Below, in pieces: positions 28,384 through 37,065 of a stretch of 64,000 nt of DNA (positions are counted from its first letter, which is position 1; each line of letters starts with the position of its first letter). The position numbers and the translations under genes were made by a program. This DNA comes from Herbaspirillum rubrisubalbicans. GTDB lineage: Bacteria > Pseudomonadota > Gammaproteobacteria > Burkholderiales > Burkholderiaceae_D. The stretch spans positions 372,001 to 436,000 of the forward strand of contig NZ_CP024996.1 of NCBI RefSeq assembly GCF_003719195.1. Direction: 5' to 3'. The notes beneath the pieces were generated by a model. The model was given only the letters and a program-made list of their open reading frames with translations, did no database searches and had not been told where the DNA came from.

Positions 28384-29196
28384 ATGCAAACTTATTTTTT
28401 CATCCTGGCGGCGCTGTTCTACCTGGGCTGCGCCTTCATGCCCTCGCAGCGGCGCGCGCCGATTTCGCTGGGTATCGTGGTGGGCTGGGTGCTGCATGGC
28501 GGCGCACTGTTGTCGGATATGTTCGCCCCGGACGCGTTACGGGTGGGCTTTGCGGTGATGCTCTCTTCTACCTTGTGGATTTCGGTGGCCGCCTACTGGC
28601 TGGAAAATCGCAATTTCTCACTCGATAGTATGCGTGTCCTGGTGCTGCCGGTGGCGGCCTTGGCGGTGATCCTGCCGACCGTCTTCCCCGGCAACCTGGT
28701 GGCGCTGGCCGGCAAGTCCGACTGGTTCCTGGCGCACATCGCCATCTCCATTCTGGCCTACAGCACGCTGACCATCGCCGCCTTCCATGCGGTGCTGATG
28801 GTATTGCAGGAGTCGCGTCTGCATACCCGGCCGGGTCCGGTGGCCCAGTCCAGCTGGTTCGGGCTGGCGCTGGATCGTCTGCCGGCGCTGCTGACCATGG
28901 AAAAATTGCTGTTTCGCCTGATCGCCTTCGGCTTCACCTTGCTGACGCTGACGGTGCTATCGGGCGTGGTCTTCTCCGAGCAGTTGTTCGGGACGCCATT
29001 GAAGTGGGATCACAAGACCATCTTCACCATGCTGTCCTGGCTGCTGTTCGGCCTGCTCCTGGCCGGCCGTCGCTGGCAGGGATGGCGGGGGCGGACTGCG
29101 CTGAGCTTCACGCTGGCCGGTTTCGCCATCCTTTTATTGGCATATGTAGGCAGCCGGTTCGTGCTTGAAGTCGTGCTGCATCGGGTACTGACATGA
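28384..29196 (+). CDS. Inner-membrane cytochrome c assembly-like protein (YpjD/CcsA type)
   Basis: A 270-residue protein with about eight hydrophobic helices and the conserved H-I-A-I-S-I-L-A-Y-S-T-L-T-I-A-A-F-H segment, and W-D-H-K-T near residue 210, as in the CcsA/CcmC-related YpjD family. The histidines suggest haem contact, but YpjD is not part of a standard cytochrome maturation operon, and its role is unsettled. In many proteobacteria ypjD is adjacent to ffh; here the ABC importer lies between them. It overlaps the next gene by 4 bases. Confidence 0.88.
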   Translation: MQTYFFILAALFYLGCAFMPSQRRAPISLGIVVGWVLHGGALLSDMFAPDALRVGFAVMLSSTLWISVAAYWLENRNFSLDSMRVLVLPVAALAVILPTVFPGNLVALAGKSDWFLAHIAISILAYSTLTIAAFHAVLMVLQESRLHTRPGPVAQSSWFGLALDRLPALLTMEKLLFRLIAFGFTLLTLTVLSGVVFSEQLFGTPLKWDHKTIFTMLSWLLFGLLLAGRRWQGWRGRTALSFTLAGFAILLLAYVGSRFVLEVVLHRVLT

Positions 29197-29480
29197 AATA
29201 TTTGATCTGGCTGGTCGTGTTGCTGGCCGTGGTGGTGTGGTTCCAGCGCGCCAAGAAATCCATGCTGGCCGGTAACGACTCCGCCGCCGACACCAACAAC
29301 GCCGAGCCCGGGATGCCGCCCCCCAAGCCGGCGCGCTTTCGTCGCCGCAGCGACAGCAATGTCGAGACCATGGTGCAGTGTGCCCATTGCGGCATCCACT
29401 TCCCGGCCTCCGAGGCAGTGGTTCATGCCTCCGGTGCGCACTATTGCTCGGAAGAGCATCGCCGACTGGCCTCCTTCTAA
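29193..29480 (+). CDS. PP0621-family small membrane-anchored protein
   Basis: A 95-residue protein with an N-terminal membrane helix (Y-L-I-W-L-V-V-L-L-A-V-V-V-W-F), a basic linker and a C-terminal metal-binding-like motif: C-A-H-C-G-I-H-F-P-A-S-E ... Y-C-S-E-E-H-R. The cysteine/histidine pattern matches the PP0621 family. It overlaps the ypjD-like gene by ATGA and precedes ampD by 3 bases, so the three genes form an operon. The function is unknown. Confidence 0.85.
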   Translation: MKYLIWLVVLLAVVVWFQRAKKSMLAGNDSAADTNNAEPGMPPPKPARFRRRSDSNVETMVQCAHCGIHFPASEAVVHASGAHYCSEEHRRLASF

Positions 29481-29483
29481 GCC

Positions 29484-30107
29484 ATGCATACCGTCCTGCC
29501 TGACGCCGCCGCCTGGATCATCGATGGCGACGGCTGGTGCAACATCGCCCGCCGCGAGCCCTCGCCCAACTGTGATGACCGGCCCGAGGGAGCGGTTACC
29601 GATCTGCTGGTGATCCACAACATCAGCCTGCCACCGGGGCAATTCGGCGGTCCTTATATAGCGGACCTGTTCTGCAATCGTCTCGACTACGATGCCCATC
29701 CTTACTTTGAGCAGTTGCGGCCGCTGCGGGTCTCTGCGCACTTCCTGATCCGTCGCGATGGCGAAGTGGTGCAGTTCGTCCCGGCCCATCGGCGGGCCTG
29801 GCACGCCGGGGTGTCTACCTTCGAGGGGCGCGAGCGCTGCAATGATTTTTCCATCGGTATCGAGCTCGAAGGGACCGACTTCGAACCCTTCGCCCAGGCC
29901 CAGTATGCGGCGCTGGTCAAGCTGTCTCAGGCCCTGGTAAGTCGCTATGGCCTGACCGCCGTGGTCGGTCACGAGCACATCGCACCGGTACGCAAGACCG
30001 ATCCCGGCCCCTTCTTCGACTGGGCAGGCTACCACAACGAAATGGTAAAAATGATTAACCACGCGCAATTGCGCTTCCCTCTTGGCCTTCACAAAAGTCA
30101 AGCTTGA
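29484..30107 (+). CDS. ampD: 1,6-anhydro-N-acetylmuramyl-L-alanine amidase AmpD
   Basis: AmpD is a cytoplasmic zinc amidase that cuts anhydro-muropeptides during wall recycling and thereby affects AmpR/AmpC signalling. The 207-residue product shows zinc ligands in the expected places: His45 (L-V-I-H-N), His163 (V-V-G-H-E-H) and Asp173 (K-T-D-P-G-P), plus Glu127. It has no signal peptide, as expected for the cytoplasmic form. It is the third gene of the ypjD-PP0621-ampD set. Other recycling genes, mpl and anmK, are also in the window. Confidence 0.95.
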   Translation: MHTVLPDAAAWIIDGDGWCNIARREPSPNCDDRPEGAVTDLLVIHNISLPPGQFGGPYIADLFCNRLDYDAHPYFEQLRPLRVSAHFLIRRDGEVVQFVPAHRRAWHAGVSTFEGRERCNDFSIGIELEGTDFEPFAQAQYAALVKLSQALVSRYGLTAVVGHEHIAPVRKTDPGPFFDWAGYHNEMVKMINHAQLRFPLGLHKSQA

Positions 30108-30134
30108 GCAGCAGAAAAATTCTCGAAATAGCGG

Positions 30135-30163
30135 TTGCATCCTCCTTGGGGCGCCACTAGAAT
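30135..30163 (+). promoter_or_regulatory. Sigma-70-type promoter for nrdAB
   Basis: TTGCAT (30135-30140), a 17-base spacer and TAGAAT (30158-30163). The first NrdR-like box covers the -10, which would allow repression by occlusion. Confidence 0.72.
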
Positions 30164-30199
30164 TAGTCCCATTCGATGTTTTGGTACTAGATGTAGTGT
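30154..30199 (+). promoter_or_regulatory. Paired NrdR boxes
   Basis: Two 16-bp sites of form nnACTAnnnnTAGTnn: ACTA-gaat-TAGT (30154-30169) and ACTA-gatg-TAGT (30184-30199). Their centres are 30 bp apart, close to three helical turns, as is usual for tandem NrdR boxes before ribonucleotide reductase genes. NrdR is the ATP/dATP-sensing repressor of these operons. The nrdR gene is not in this window. Confidence 0.8.
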
Positions 30200-30222
30200 T
30201 CAGTTGAACTTATTGTGGTAGC

Positions 30223-30280
30223 CGGGTCTCCCTCTTCAGGGGCCCTAGTTCCGGCAGTGCTTCGGAAGGTGCAAGACCCG
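30223..30280 (+). promoter_or_regulatory. Candidate structured RNA element in nrdA leader
   Basis: A closing stem CGGGTCT/AGACCCG (30223-30229 with 30274-30280, perfect 7 bp) encloses two hairpins: CCCT/AGGG (30230-30241, loop CTTC) and TTCCG/CGGAA (30249-30267). This would fold as a compact three-way junction about 50 bases into the transcript. It matches no riboswitch class I can name with confidence; function is inference. Confidence 0.45.
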
Positions 30281-30511
30281 CGAGGCAGTAACCAAGTACG
30301 ATAACGCCCCGGTTCTTCCTTCTTTTATTCCGTCGCTTCACTCATCAGTTTCAAGCAGTTTTTGCGTCAGCATGAATGTCCACGCAAGGGATAGTCATTG
30401 TGGGACGCATCTGTCGTTCGTCGATCCCCGGCAGTTCGGGGATCCAGAGGTAGTTATCAGCAACGCAGGCGATGCACCCCGTTCGTCTGCCCATGTACCC
30501 CAGGAGGCTAA

Positions 30512-33496
30512 GTGCGCTCAACCCAAGAAATTTCCGTTAAATCGCCCGCCCCGTTTGGCGTTTCCGCCGAGCAGGAAGGCTCCGCTGAAGGCCAGTCCAT
30601 CGTCTCCCATACCGCAGGCCTGGGCGAATACCGCATCATCCGCCGCAACGGCGCCGTGGTCGGTTTCGAACCTTCCAAGATTTCCATCGCCGTGACCAAG
30701 GCCTTCCTGGCCGTCAACGGTGGTCAGGGTGCGGCCTCGGCGCGCGTGCGCGAGATGGTCGAGCAACTGACCACCAGCGTGGTCTCGGCACTGGTGCGTC
30801 GCCAGCCCACCGGTGGCACCTTCCATATTGAAGACATCCAGGACCAGGTCGAGCTGGCTCTGATGCGTTCGGGCGAGCATGACGTGGCCCGTGCCTATGT
30901 GCTGTACCGTGCCAAGCGCATGGAAGAGCGTGCCCAGCAAGGCGCCGCCACCAAGACCGAAGTGGCTGCACCGCAACTGCACGTGACCGAAGACGGCCAG
31001 AGCCGTCCGCTGGACATCAATGAAGTGCGCGCCCTGATCGCCGCCGCCTGCGTCGGCCTGGAGGCGCACGTGGATGCCGAAGCCATCCTGGCCGAAACCG
31101 TCAAGAACCTGTACGACGGCGTGCCCGTCGAAGAGCTGTACAAGTCCGCCATCCTGGCTGCCCGCGCGCTGATGGAAAAGGACCCTGCTTACAGCCAGGT
31201 GACCTCGCGTCTGTTGATGCACACCATCCGCAAGGAAGTGTTCGGCAAGGAAGTGGCCCAGGCTGACGCCCCGGCCGAGTACCTGGATTACTTCCCGCAC
31301 TATGTAAAGAAGGGGATCGAAGCCGAGCTGCTCGATACCAAGCTGGCCCAGTTCGACCTGGCCAAGCTGGCTGCTGCCCTCAAGCCCGAGCGCGACCTGC
31401 AGTTCGGCTACATCGGCCTGCAGACGCTATATGACCGTTATTTCCTGCACATCGGCGGCACCCGCATCGAGATGCCCCAAGCGTTCTACATGCGCGTGGC
31501 GATGGGCCTGGCACTGAACGAAATCGACCGCGAAGCGCGCGCCATCGAGTTCTACGACCTGCTGTCGTCCTTCGACTTCATGAGCTCGACGCCGACCCTG
31601 TTCAACTCGGGCACCCAGCGTTCGCAGCTGTCCTCCTGCTACCTGACCACGGTGGCCGACGACCTCGACGGCATCTATGAAGCCATCAAGGAAAACGCCC
31701 TGCTGGCCAAGTTCGCCGGCGGCCTGGGCAATGACTGGACCCCGGTGCGCGCCCTGGGCGCCCACATCAAGGGCACCAACGGCAAGTCGCAAGGCGTGGT
31801 CCCCTTCCTGAAGGTGGTCAACGATACCGCCGTGGCAGTCAACCAGGGCGGCAAGCGCAAGGGCGCGGTCTGCGCCTACCTGGAAACCTGGCACATGGAC
31901 ATCGAGGAATTCCTCGAACTGCGCAAGAACACCGGCGACGACCGCCGCCGCACCCACGACATGAACACCGCGAACTGGATTCCCGACCTGTTCATGAAGC
32001 GCGTGATGGAAAAGGGCGAGTGGACCCTGTTCTCCCCTTCCGACACCCCGGACCTGCACGACAAGTTCGGCCGTGCCTTCGAAGAAGCCTACACCGCCTA
32101 TGAAGCCAAGGCTGCCCGTGGCGAGCTGAAGCTCTTCAAGAAGGTGCAAGCCAACGACCTGTGGCGCAAGATGCTGTCGATGCTGTTCGAAACCGGCCAC
32201 CCGTGGATCACCTTCAAGGATCCCTGCAACATCCGTTCGCCGCAGCAGCACGTCGGCGTGGTGCACAGTTCCAACCTGTGCACCGAGATCACCTTGAACA
32301 CCAACGAGAGCGAAATCGCGGTCTGCAACCTGGGTTCGGTGAACCTGCCGGCGCACCTGGTCAATGGCGAGCTGGACCATGCCAAGCTGCAAAAGACCAT
32401 CCGCACCGCCATGCGCATGTTGGACAATGTCATCGACATCAACTACTACGCCGTCAAGAAGGCACGTGATTCCAACCTGCGCCACCGTCCGGTGGGCATG
32501 GGCATCATGGGCTTCCAGGACTGCCTGCACATCAAGCGCGTGCCGTACGCCTCGATGGACGCCGTCGAATTCGCCGACCGCTCCATGGAAGCCGTCTGCT
32601 ACTACGCCTACATGGCCTCGACCGAACTGGCTGAAGAGCGCGGCCGTTACGCTTCCTACCGCGGTTCGCTGTGGGATCGCGGCATCCTGCCGCAGGACTC
32701 CCTGAAGCTGCTGGCGCAAGAGCGCGGCGGCTACCTGGAAACCGATACCACCGAGACCCTGGACTGGGCCGCCCTGCGTGCCCGCATCGCCGAACACGGC
32801 ATGCGCAACTCGAACTGCGTGGCCATCGCCCCGACGGCGACCATTTCCAACATCATCGGCGTGTCCGCTTGCATCGAGCCGACCTACCAGAACCTGTACG
32901 TGAAGTCGAACCTGTCGGGCGAATTCACCGAAATCAACGAGTATCTGGTGCGTGACCTGAAGGCTCGCGGCCTGTGGGACGAAGTCATGGTCGCCGACCT
33001 CAAGTATTTCGACGGCAGCCTGGCCAAGATCGACCGCATCCCGCAAGACCTGCGCGACATCTACGCCACCGCCTTCGAAGTCGATCCGTCCTGGCTGGTG
33101 GAAGCCGCCTCGCGTCGCCAGAAGTGGATCGACCAGGCCCAGTCCTTGAACATCTACATGGCCGGTGCTTCCGGCAAGCGCCTGGACGAGACCTACAAGC
33201 TGGCATGGCTGCGTGGCCTCAAGACCACCTACTACCTGCGCACCATCGGCGCCACCCACACTGAGAAGTCCACTTCCCGTGCGGGTGCACTGAACGCCGT
33301 GGCCGTTGACGGCGGTGCGGGTGCGATGGCATCGGCCTCGGGTACGGCTGTTCCGGCTGCACCGATCGCTTCGGCTGCTGCTGCATCGGCTGCCTACGTG
33401 ATGCCGAACCCCGGTGCTTCGATCGAAGCCGATGGTCCGGTCTGCACCATGCGTCCGGGCGATCCGGGCTTCGAAGAGTGCGAGGCCTGCCAGTAA
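30512..33496 (+). CDS. nrdA: Ribonucleoside-diphosphate reductase alpha subunit (class Ia)
   Basis: NrdA holds the catalytic and allosteric sites for reducing ribonucleoside diphosphates. At 994 residues it is much longer than E. coli NrdA (761): an ATP-cone lies at about 34-130 (R-R-N-G-A-V-V-G-F-E-P-S-K-I), and a second, more divergent cone-like region at about 150-245. The barrel shows S-S-C-Y-L-T, N-L-C-T-E-I-T-L, C-N-L-G-S-V-N-L, and A-P-T-A-T-I-S-N-I-I-G. The tail ends E-E-C-E-A-C-Q with the redox C-x-x-C, after an Ala-rich linker. The start is GTG directly after AGGAGG. It is followed by nrdB. Confidence 0.96.
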   Translation: MRSTQEISVKSPAPFGVSAEQEGSAEGQSIVSHTAGLGEYRIIRRNGAVVGFEPSKISIAVTKAFLAVNGGQGAASARVREMVEQLTTSVVSALVRRQPTGGTFHIEDIQDQVELALMRSGEHDVARAYVLYRAKRMEERAQQGAATKTEVAAPQLHVTEDGQSRPLDINEVRALIAAACVGLEAHVDAEAILAETVKNLYDGVPVEELYKSAILAARALMEKDPAYSQVTSRLLMHTIRKEVFGKEVAQADAPAEYLDYFPHYVKKGIEAELLDTKLAQFDLAKLAAALKPERDLQFGYIGLQTLYDRYFLHIGGTRIEMPQAFYMRVAMGLALNEIDREARAIEFYDLLSSFDFMSSTPTLFNSGTQRSQLSSCYLTTVADDLDGIYEAIKENALLAKFAGGLGNDWTPVRALGAHIKGTNGKSQGVVPFLKVVNDTAVAVNQGGKRKGAVCAYLETWHMDIEEFLELRKNTGDDRRRTHDMNTANWIPDLFMKRVMEKGEWTLFSPSDTPDLHDKFGRAFEEAYTAYEAKAARGELKLFKKVQANDLWRKMLSMLFETGHPWITFKDPCNIRSPQQHVGVVHSSNLCTEITLNTNESEIAVCNLGSVNLPAHLVNGELDHAKLQKTIRTAMRMLDNVIDINYYAVKKARDSNLRHRPVGMGIMGFQDCLHIKRVPYASMDAVEFADRSMEAVCYYAYMASTELAEERGRYASYRGSLWDRGILPQDSLKLLAQERGGYLETDTTETLDWAALRARIAEHGMRNSNCVAIAPTATISNIIGVSACIEPTYQNLYVKSNLSGEFTEINEYLVRDLKARGLWDEVMVADLKYFDGSLAKIDRIPQDLRDIYATAFEVDPSWLVEAASRRQKWIDQAQSLNIYMAGASGKRLDETYKLAWLRGLKTTYYLRTIGATHTEKSTSRAGALNAVAVDGGAGAMASASGTAVPAAPIASAAAASAAYVMPNPGASIEADGPVCTMRPGDPGFEECEACQ

Positions 33497-33714
33497 GCAA
33501 GCAATCCGGGTGGGGCCAGACGGCCTGCTGATGAGGATGATCAAGGTCATCCGAGATGACGGCAGCTACACTGTCCAAGTCCCACCCACCCTAGCCGGCG
33601 CATCGCGGTGAACTTCACCGGATGCGCCGTTGTCACCTGATAGACCCCAGATATCCGCCGTGCCATGGTCACCGACCTGCCGGCAGCTACCGATCAAGTA
33701 AAGAGGAACCACAG

Positions 33715-34881
33715 ATGCTTTCTTGGGATGATGAAGTCAAGCAGCCGGCCCAGGCGCCGCGCACCCCGAACCTGCAGCCGCAACTGCAACCGGCCTTTGG
33801 TCATGCCAACGCCGCACTGAACCCGGCGCTGATGGCTGGTAACAGCGAGCAGGTCGACACCACCCGTCGCGTCAATGCCGCTGACAAGCGCATCATCAAC
33901 GGCCACACCGACGTCAACCAACTGGTGCCCTTCAAGTACAAGTGGGCCTGGGACAAGTACCTGGCCGGCTGCGCCAACCACTGGATGCCGCAAGAGATCA
34001 ACATGCAGCGCGACATCGAGCTGTGGAAGAATCCGAACGGCCTGACCGAAGACGAGCGTCGTCTGGTCAAGCGCAACCTGGGCTTCTTCGTCACCGCCGA
34101 CTCGCTGGCCGCCAACAACATCGTGCTGGGCACCTATCGCCACATCACCGCCCCCGAGTGCCGCCAGTACCTGCTGCGCCAGGCTTTTGAAGAGGCCATC
34201 CACACCCATGCCTACCAGTACATCGTTGAATCGCTGGGCTTGGATGAGGCCGAGATCTTCAACGCCTATCACGAGGTCGCATCGATCCGCGACAAGGACG
34301 AGTTCCTGATCCCCTTCATCGATACGCTGACCGATCCCGAGTTCAAGACCGGCACGATGGAGAATGACCAGAAGCTGTTGAAGTCGTTGATCGTCTTCGC
34401 GTGCATCATGGAAGGTCTGTTCTTCTACGTCGGCTTCACGCAGATCCTGGCACTGGGTCGCCAGAACAAGATGATGGGTGCGGCCGAGCAGTATCAATAC
34501 ATCCTGCGCGACGAATCCATGCACTGCAACTTCGGCATCGATCTGATCAACACCGTGAAGATGGAGAACCCGCACCTGTGGACTCCTGAATTCCGCGAAG
34601 AGATCAAATCGTTGTTTTTACGCGCGGTGGAGTTGGAATATCGTTACGCAGAGGATACAATGCCGCGAGGCGTGCTCGGGTTGAACGCACCGATGTTCAA
34701 GAGCTACCTGCGATTCATCGCAAACCGCCGTGCGCAGCAAATTGGATTGGACCCGCTGTTCGCACAAGAAGAAAATCCGTTCCCGTGGATGAGCGAGATG
34801 ATCGACTTGAAGAAGGAGCGCAACTTCTTTGAGACCCGCGTCATCGAATACCAAACCGGGGGCGCACTGAGTTGGGAATGA
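33715..34881 (+). CDS. nrdB: Ribonucleoside-diphosphate reductase beta subunit
   Basis: NrdB carries the diiron-tyrosyl radical cofactor. The 388-residue product keeps the metal ligands and radical tyrosine in E-E-A-I-H-T-H-A-Y (E-x-x-H and Tyr three residues further), then I-M-E-G-L-F-F and the second metal helix R-D-E-S-M-H. It ends G-G-A-L-S-W-E, the C-terminal tail that docks to NrdA. The ATG has AAGAGGAA 8 bases upstream. It lies 218 bases after nrdA, with no terminator visible between them, so cotranscription is likely. Confidence 0.97.
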   Translation: MLSWDDEVKQPAQAPRTPNLQPQLQPAFGHANAALNPALMAGNSEQVDTTRRVNAADKRIINGHTDVNQLVPFKYKWAWDKYLAGCANHWMPQEINMQRDIELWKNPNGLTEDERRLVKRNLGFFVTADSLAANNIVLGTYRHITAPECRQYLLRQAFEEAIHTHAYQYIVESLGLDEAEIFNAYHEVASIRDKDEFLIPFIDTLTDPEFKTGTMENDQKLLKSLIVFACIMEGLFFYVGFTQILALGRQNKMMGAAEQYQYILRDESMHCNFGIDLINTVKMENPHLWTPEFREEIKSLFLRAVELEYRYAEDTMPRGVLGLNAPMFKSYLRFIANRRAQQIGLDPLFAQEENPFPWMSEMIDLKKERNFFETRVIEYQTGGALSWE

Positions 34882-35384
34882 TGTGCAGTCTCGAAGTTCT
34901 CTTCATCGAGACGTGATGCACAACAGGAGTCGGGTAGCTTGCAAGATGCCCGACTGCTGAAACGGAAAAGGCCTACGCCACATTAATGAACAGTCAGAGA
35001 CCGAATCCATCTTCTCTGTTATCGCCGCTTAACCCCCTCGTGTCGGGTCAGGCGGCTTTTCCTTTGAAAAACACCGAAGTTTTTCAGGAACGCGATTCCG
35101 ACGCTAGCGTTTGAACACGCTGGCGTTTTTTTTGGTGTCGCGCCTGCTCCCGTAGTCGAATCTTCCTGCGCCACTGCGCGGGCACTACCGGAGGGGCGTC
35201 GCCAAGATAGCTGAAGCGCTGCATAGGTGAGGGGATGCAGCAGTTCAGCTGGTGCCGAATTCATTAGCGCAAGCCACAGGCGGCTTGTGCCGATGAATAG
35301 CTCGCCCGCGTCATCGCGATGTCGCGTGCGGGTTGCTTATATCAAGCTTGATTTTTTCCATTCACGTGAAGAAGGAGAAACAAA
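34882..35384. other. Intergenic region between nrdB and the H1-like gene
   Basis: About 500 bases with no supported gene. It holds a GAAAAAC/GTTTTTC inverted repeat (35076-35095), the nrdB-side terminator (35101-35133) and a 12-bp perfect palindrome ATCAAGCTTGAT (35341-35352) about 30 bases before the H1-like start codon. Confidence 0.55.
35101..35133 (+). terminator. Terminator downstream of nrdB
   Basis: Stem ACGCTAGCG/CGCTGGCGT (one G-T wobble), followed by eight T residues. Confidence 0.85.
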
Positions 35385-36236
35385 ATGGCAACAGCAGCAA
35401 AGAAGACCGCGGCCAAGAAGCCGGCGGCAAAGAAGGAAAAGGCGGTCGCCGCCAAGGAAACCACGAAGAAGGTAGCAGCGCCCAAGGCCGCCGCCGCCAA
35501 GAAGACCGTGGCCAAGGCCGCCGCCAAGCCGGCAGCTGCCAAGAAGGCAGCAGCACCGAAGGCAGCAGCGAAGAAGGTTGCAGCTCCGAAGGCAGCAGCG
35601 AAGAAGGTTGCAGCACCGAAGGCAGCAGCGAAGAAGGTTGCAGCACCGAAGGCAGCAGCGAAGAAGGTTGCAGCTCCGAAGGCCGCCGCCAAGAAGGCAG
35701 CAGCTCCGAAGGCCGCAGCAGCGAAGAAGGTTGCAGCACCGAAGGCAGCAGCGAAGAAGGTTGCAGCTCCGAAGGCCGCCGCCAAGAAGGCAGCAGCTCC
35801 GAAGGCCGCAGCAGCGAAGAAGGTTGCAGCACCGAAGGCAGCAGCGAAGAAGGTTGCAGCACCGAAGGCCGCCGCCAAGAAGGCAGCAGCCCCGAAGGCC
35901 GCAGCAGCGAAGAAGGTTGCAGCACCGAAGGCAGCAGCGAAGAAGGTTGCAGCACCGAAGGCCGCCGCCAAGAAGGCAGCAGCTCCGAAGGCCGCAGCAG
36001 CGAAGAAGGTTGCAGCACCGAAGGCAGCAGCAAAGAAGGTCGCCGCTCCCAAGGCAGCAGCTCCGAAGGCCGCCGCAGCTCCCAAGGCCGCCGCCAAGAA
36101 GCCCGCTGTCAAGAAGGCAGCAGCTCCGAAGAAGGCCGCCGCCAAGCCGGCAGCCGCCGCAGCAGCACCGGCCGCCAAGACCGTGCTGAACCCGGCCGCT
36201 GCATGGCCGTTCCCGACCGGCGCTGGTCGTCCGTAA
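35385..36236 (+). CDS. Histone H1-like Lys/Ala/Pro repeat protein
   Basis: A 283-residue, extremely basic protein made almost only of Ala, Lys, Pro and Val. Residues 53-226 are 17 units of K-K-[VA]-A-A-P-K-A-A-A; from 83 to 206 these are arranged as four exact 31-residue super-units (V, V, A with one extra Ala). The unique C-terminus ends N-P-A-A-A-W-P-F-P-T-G-A-G-R-P. It resembles AlgP and bacterial H1-like proteins that bind DNA nonspecifically. The ATG has AAGGAG 8 bases upstream and the gene has its own terminator. The other frames are also open across the repeats, but lack its start signals and sensible composition. Confidence 0.92.
   Translation: MATAAKKTAAKKPAAKKEKAVAAKETTKKVAAPKAAAAKKTVAKAAAKPAAAKKAAAPKAAAKKVAAPKAAAKKVAAPKAAAKKVAAPKAAAKKVAAPKAAAKKAAAPKAAAAKKVAAPKAAAKKVAAPKAAAKKAAAPKAAAAKKVAAPKAAAKKVAAPKAAAKKAAAPKAAAAKKVAAPKAAAKKVAAPKAAAKKAAAPKAAAAKKVAAPKAAAKKVAAPKAAAPKAAAAPKAAAKKPAVKKAAAPKKAAAKPAAAAAAPAAKTVLNPAAAWPFPTGAGRP
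35541..36062 (+). repeat. 30-bp tandem repeat with 93-bp higher-order unit
   Basis: Seventeen 30- or 33-bp copies of a unit like AAGAAGGTTGCAGCACCGAA plus GGCAGCAGCG inside the H1-like gene. Four 93-bp super-units at 35631-36002 differ at only a few bases, indicating recent unequal exchange or slippage. Confidence 0.9.
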
Positions 36237-36275
36237 TCTGGGCGCGCGTCTAGTCTGATCCCCTCAGACTGAAGG

Positions 36276-36311
36276 CCGCTGTATGGCATTGCGCCATGCA
36301 GCGGTTTTTTT
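36276..36311 (+). terminator. Terminator after the H1-like gene
   Basis: Stem CCGCTGTATGGC/GCCATGCAGCGG (one wobble), followed by seven T. A small AGTCTGA/TCAGACT hairpin precedes it at 36252-36270. Confidence 0.9.
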
Positions 36312-36493
36312 ATGTCCGCAGGTTTCGCGGGTTTGCTCTGGCAATTCCGTGCAATGGCACAATATATGAATGCCTGGCCGTCCTCGCACGCGGCGCTTAG
36401 GTTTGATCTGGTTGTGTCGCGGCGGTCGCGGAGATTGCGCCCAAGCCGCTTGCCCTCTAGTATGTGCCCTGCCTCTCACTGATGGAGATCCCT

Positions 36494-37033
36494 GTGCTGC
36501 TGAGTATTTTCACGATGATCGTCAACGCTGTTGCCAGCATCCTGGCCGGCGTCATGCTGCTGCGTTTCTGGATGCAGGTGGTGCGCGTGCGTCCGCCGCA
36601 ATCGGTGGGGCAGTTCGTCTACCAGCTCTCGGACTGGCTGGTGCGTCCGCTGCGCCGGGTGATGCCTGGCGGCAGCTACGACTGGGCCAGCCTGGTGGCG
36701 GCATTCCTGATCGTCTTGCTGTCCATTATCGCCATCCTCGGCTGGCAGAGCGGATTCGATTTCAGGCTCATCTTCATCGTCGCGCTGGAGCGCTTCTTCG
36801 AATGGATCTGCTATGGTTTTATGGCTACGCTGATCATCGAAGCCGTCTTCAGCTGGGTCAATCCCCATGCGCCGCTGGCCCCCTTCGTGCGCGCCTTGAA
36901 CGATCCCCTGCTGCGTCCGCTGCGTCGTATCATCCCGCCGCTGGGTGGTGTTGACCTGTCGCCACTGGTGCTGTTGATCCTGTTGCAGATTGCCGTGCGG
37001 GTGGTCAGCGGGTTGCTGTTCGCCGGATTCTGA
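36494..37033 (+). CDS. YggT family inner-membrane protein
   Basis: A 179-residue protein with two copies of the YggT unit: L-L-R-F-W-M-Q-V-V ... V-Y-Q-L-S-D-W-L-V-R-P-L-R-R-V-M-P in the first half and I-E-A-V-F-S-W-V-N-P ... A-L-N-D-P-L-L-R-P-L-R-R-I-I-P in the second. About four membrane helices. The family is linked to osmotic tolerance and is often found near proC or cell-division genes; the exact role is unknown. I chose a GTG with GGAGA just upstream; an ATG 12 bases earlier has no ribosome-binding site. Confidence 0.88.
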   Translation: MLLSIFTMIVNAVASILAGVMLLRFWMQVVRVRPPQSVGQFVYQLSDWLVRPLRRVMPGGSYDWASLVAAFLIVLLSIIAILGWQSGFDFRLIFIVALERFFEWICYGFMATLIIEAVFSWVNPHAPLAPFVRALNDPLLRPLRRIIPPLGGVDLSPLVLLILLQIAVRVVSGLLFAGF

Positions 37034-37065
37034 CTTCCCTTCCCCCCGCAATTGGCCAAGACGAA

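Larger units (their letters stand above)
30108..30511 (+). other. nrdA promoter and long folded leader region
   Basis: 404 bases without a supported gene. In order it holds a promoter (30135-30163), two NrdR-like boxes (30154-30199), a predicted three-way-junction fold (30223-30280), an 8-bp hairpin GATCCCCG/CGGGGATC with a 6-base loop (30423-30444), and the AGGAGG ribosome-binding site at 30502-30507. The transcript leader would be about 340 bases. Confidence 0.65.

Noticed and set aside
30215..30300. Cobalamin riboswitch before nrdA
   Set aside because: GGTGCAAGACCCGC resembles part of the B12-riboswitch core, but the conserved B12 box and the surrounding long-range pairings are not found.
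31427..33550. A 707-codon open frame antisense to nrdA
   Set aside because: It lies wholly opposite a clearly conserved nrdA; it is a composition shadow of high-GC codons, without a recognisable product or start site.
33532..33611. Short peptide frame after nrdA
   Set aside because: 26 codons without ribosome-binding site or conservation evidence; probably chance.
35541..36062. CRISPR-like repeat array
   Set aside because: Repeats are contiguous, in frame and coding, with no unique spacers and no cas genes.
35342..36289. Long open frames opposite and in other phases of the H1-like gene
   Set aside because: They arise from the stop-free 30/33-bp repeats. The phase with ATG plus AAGGAG gives the expected Lys/Ala/Pro protein; the others give improbable single-motif polymers.
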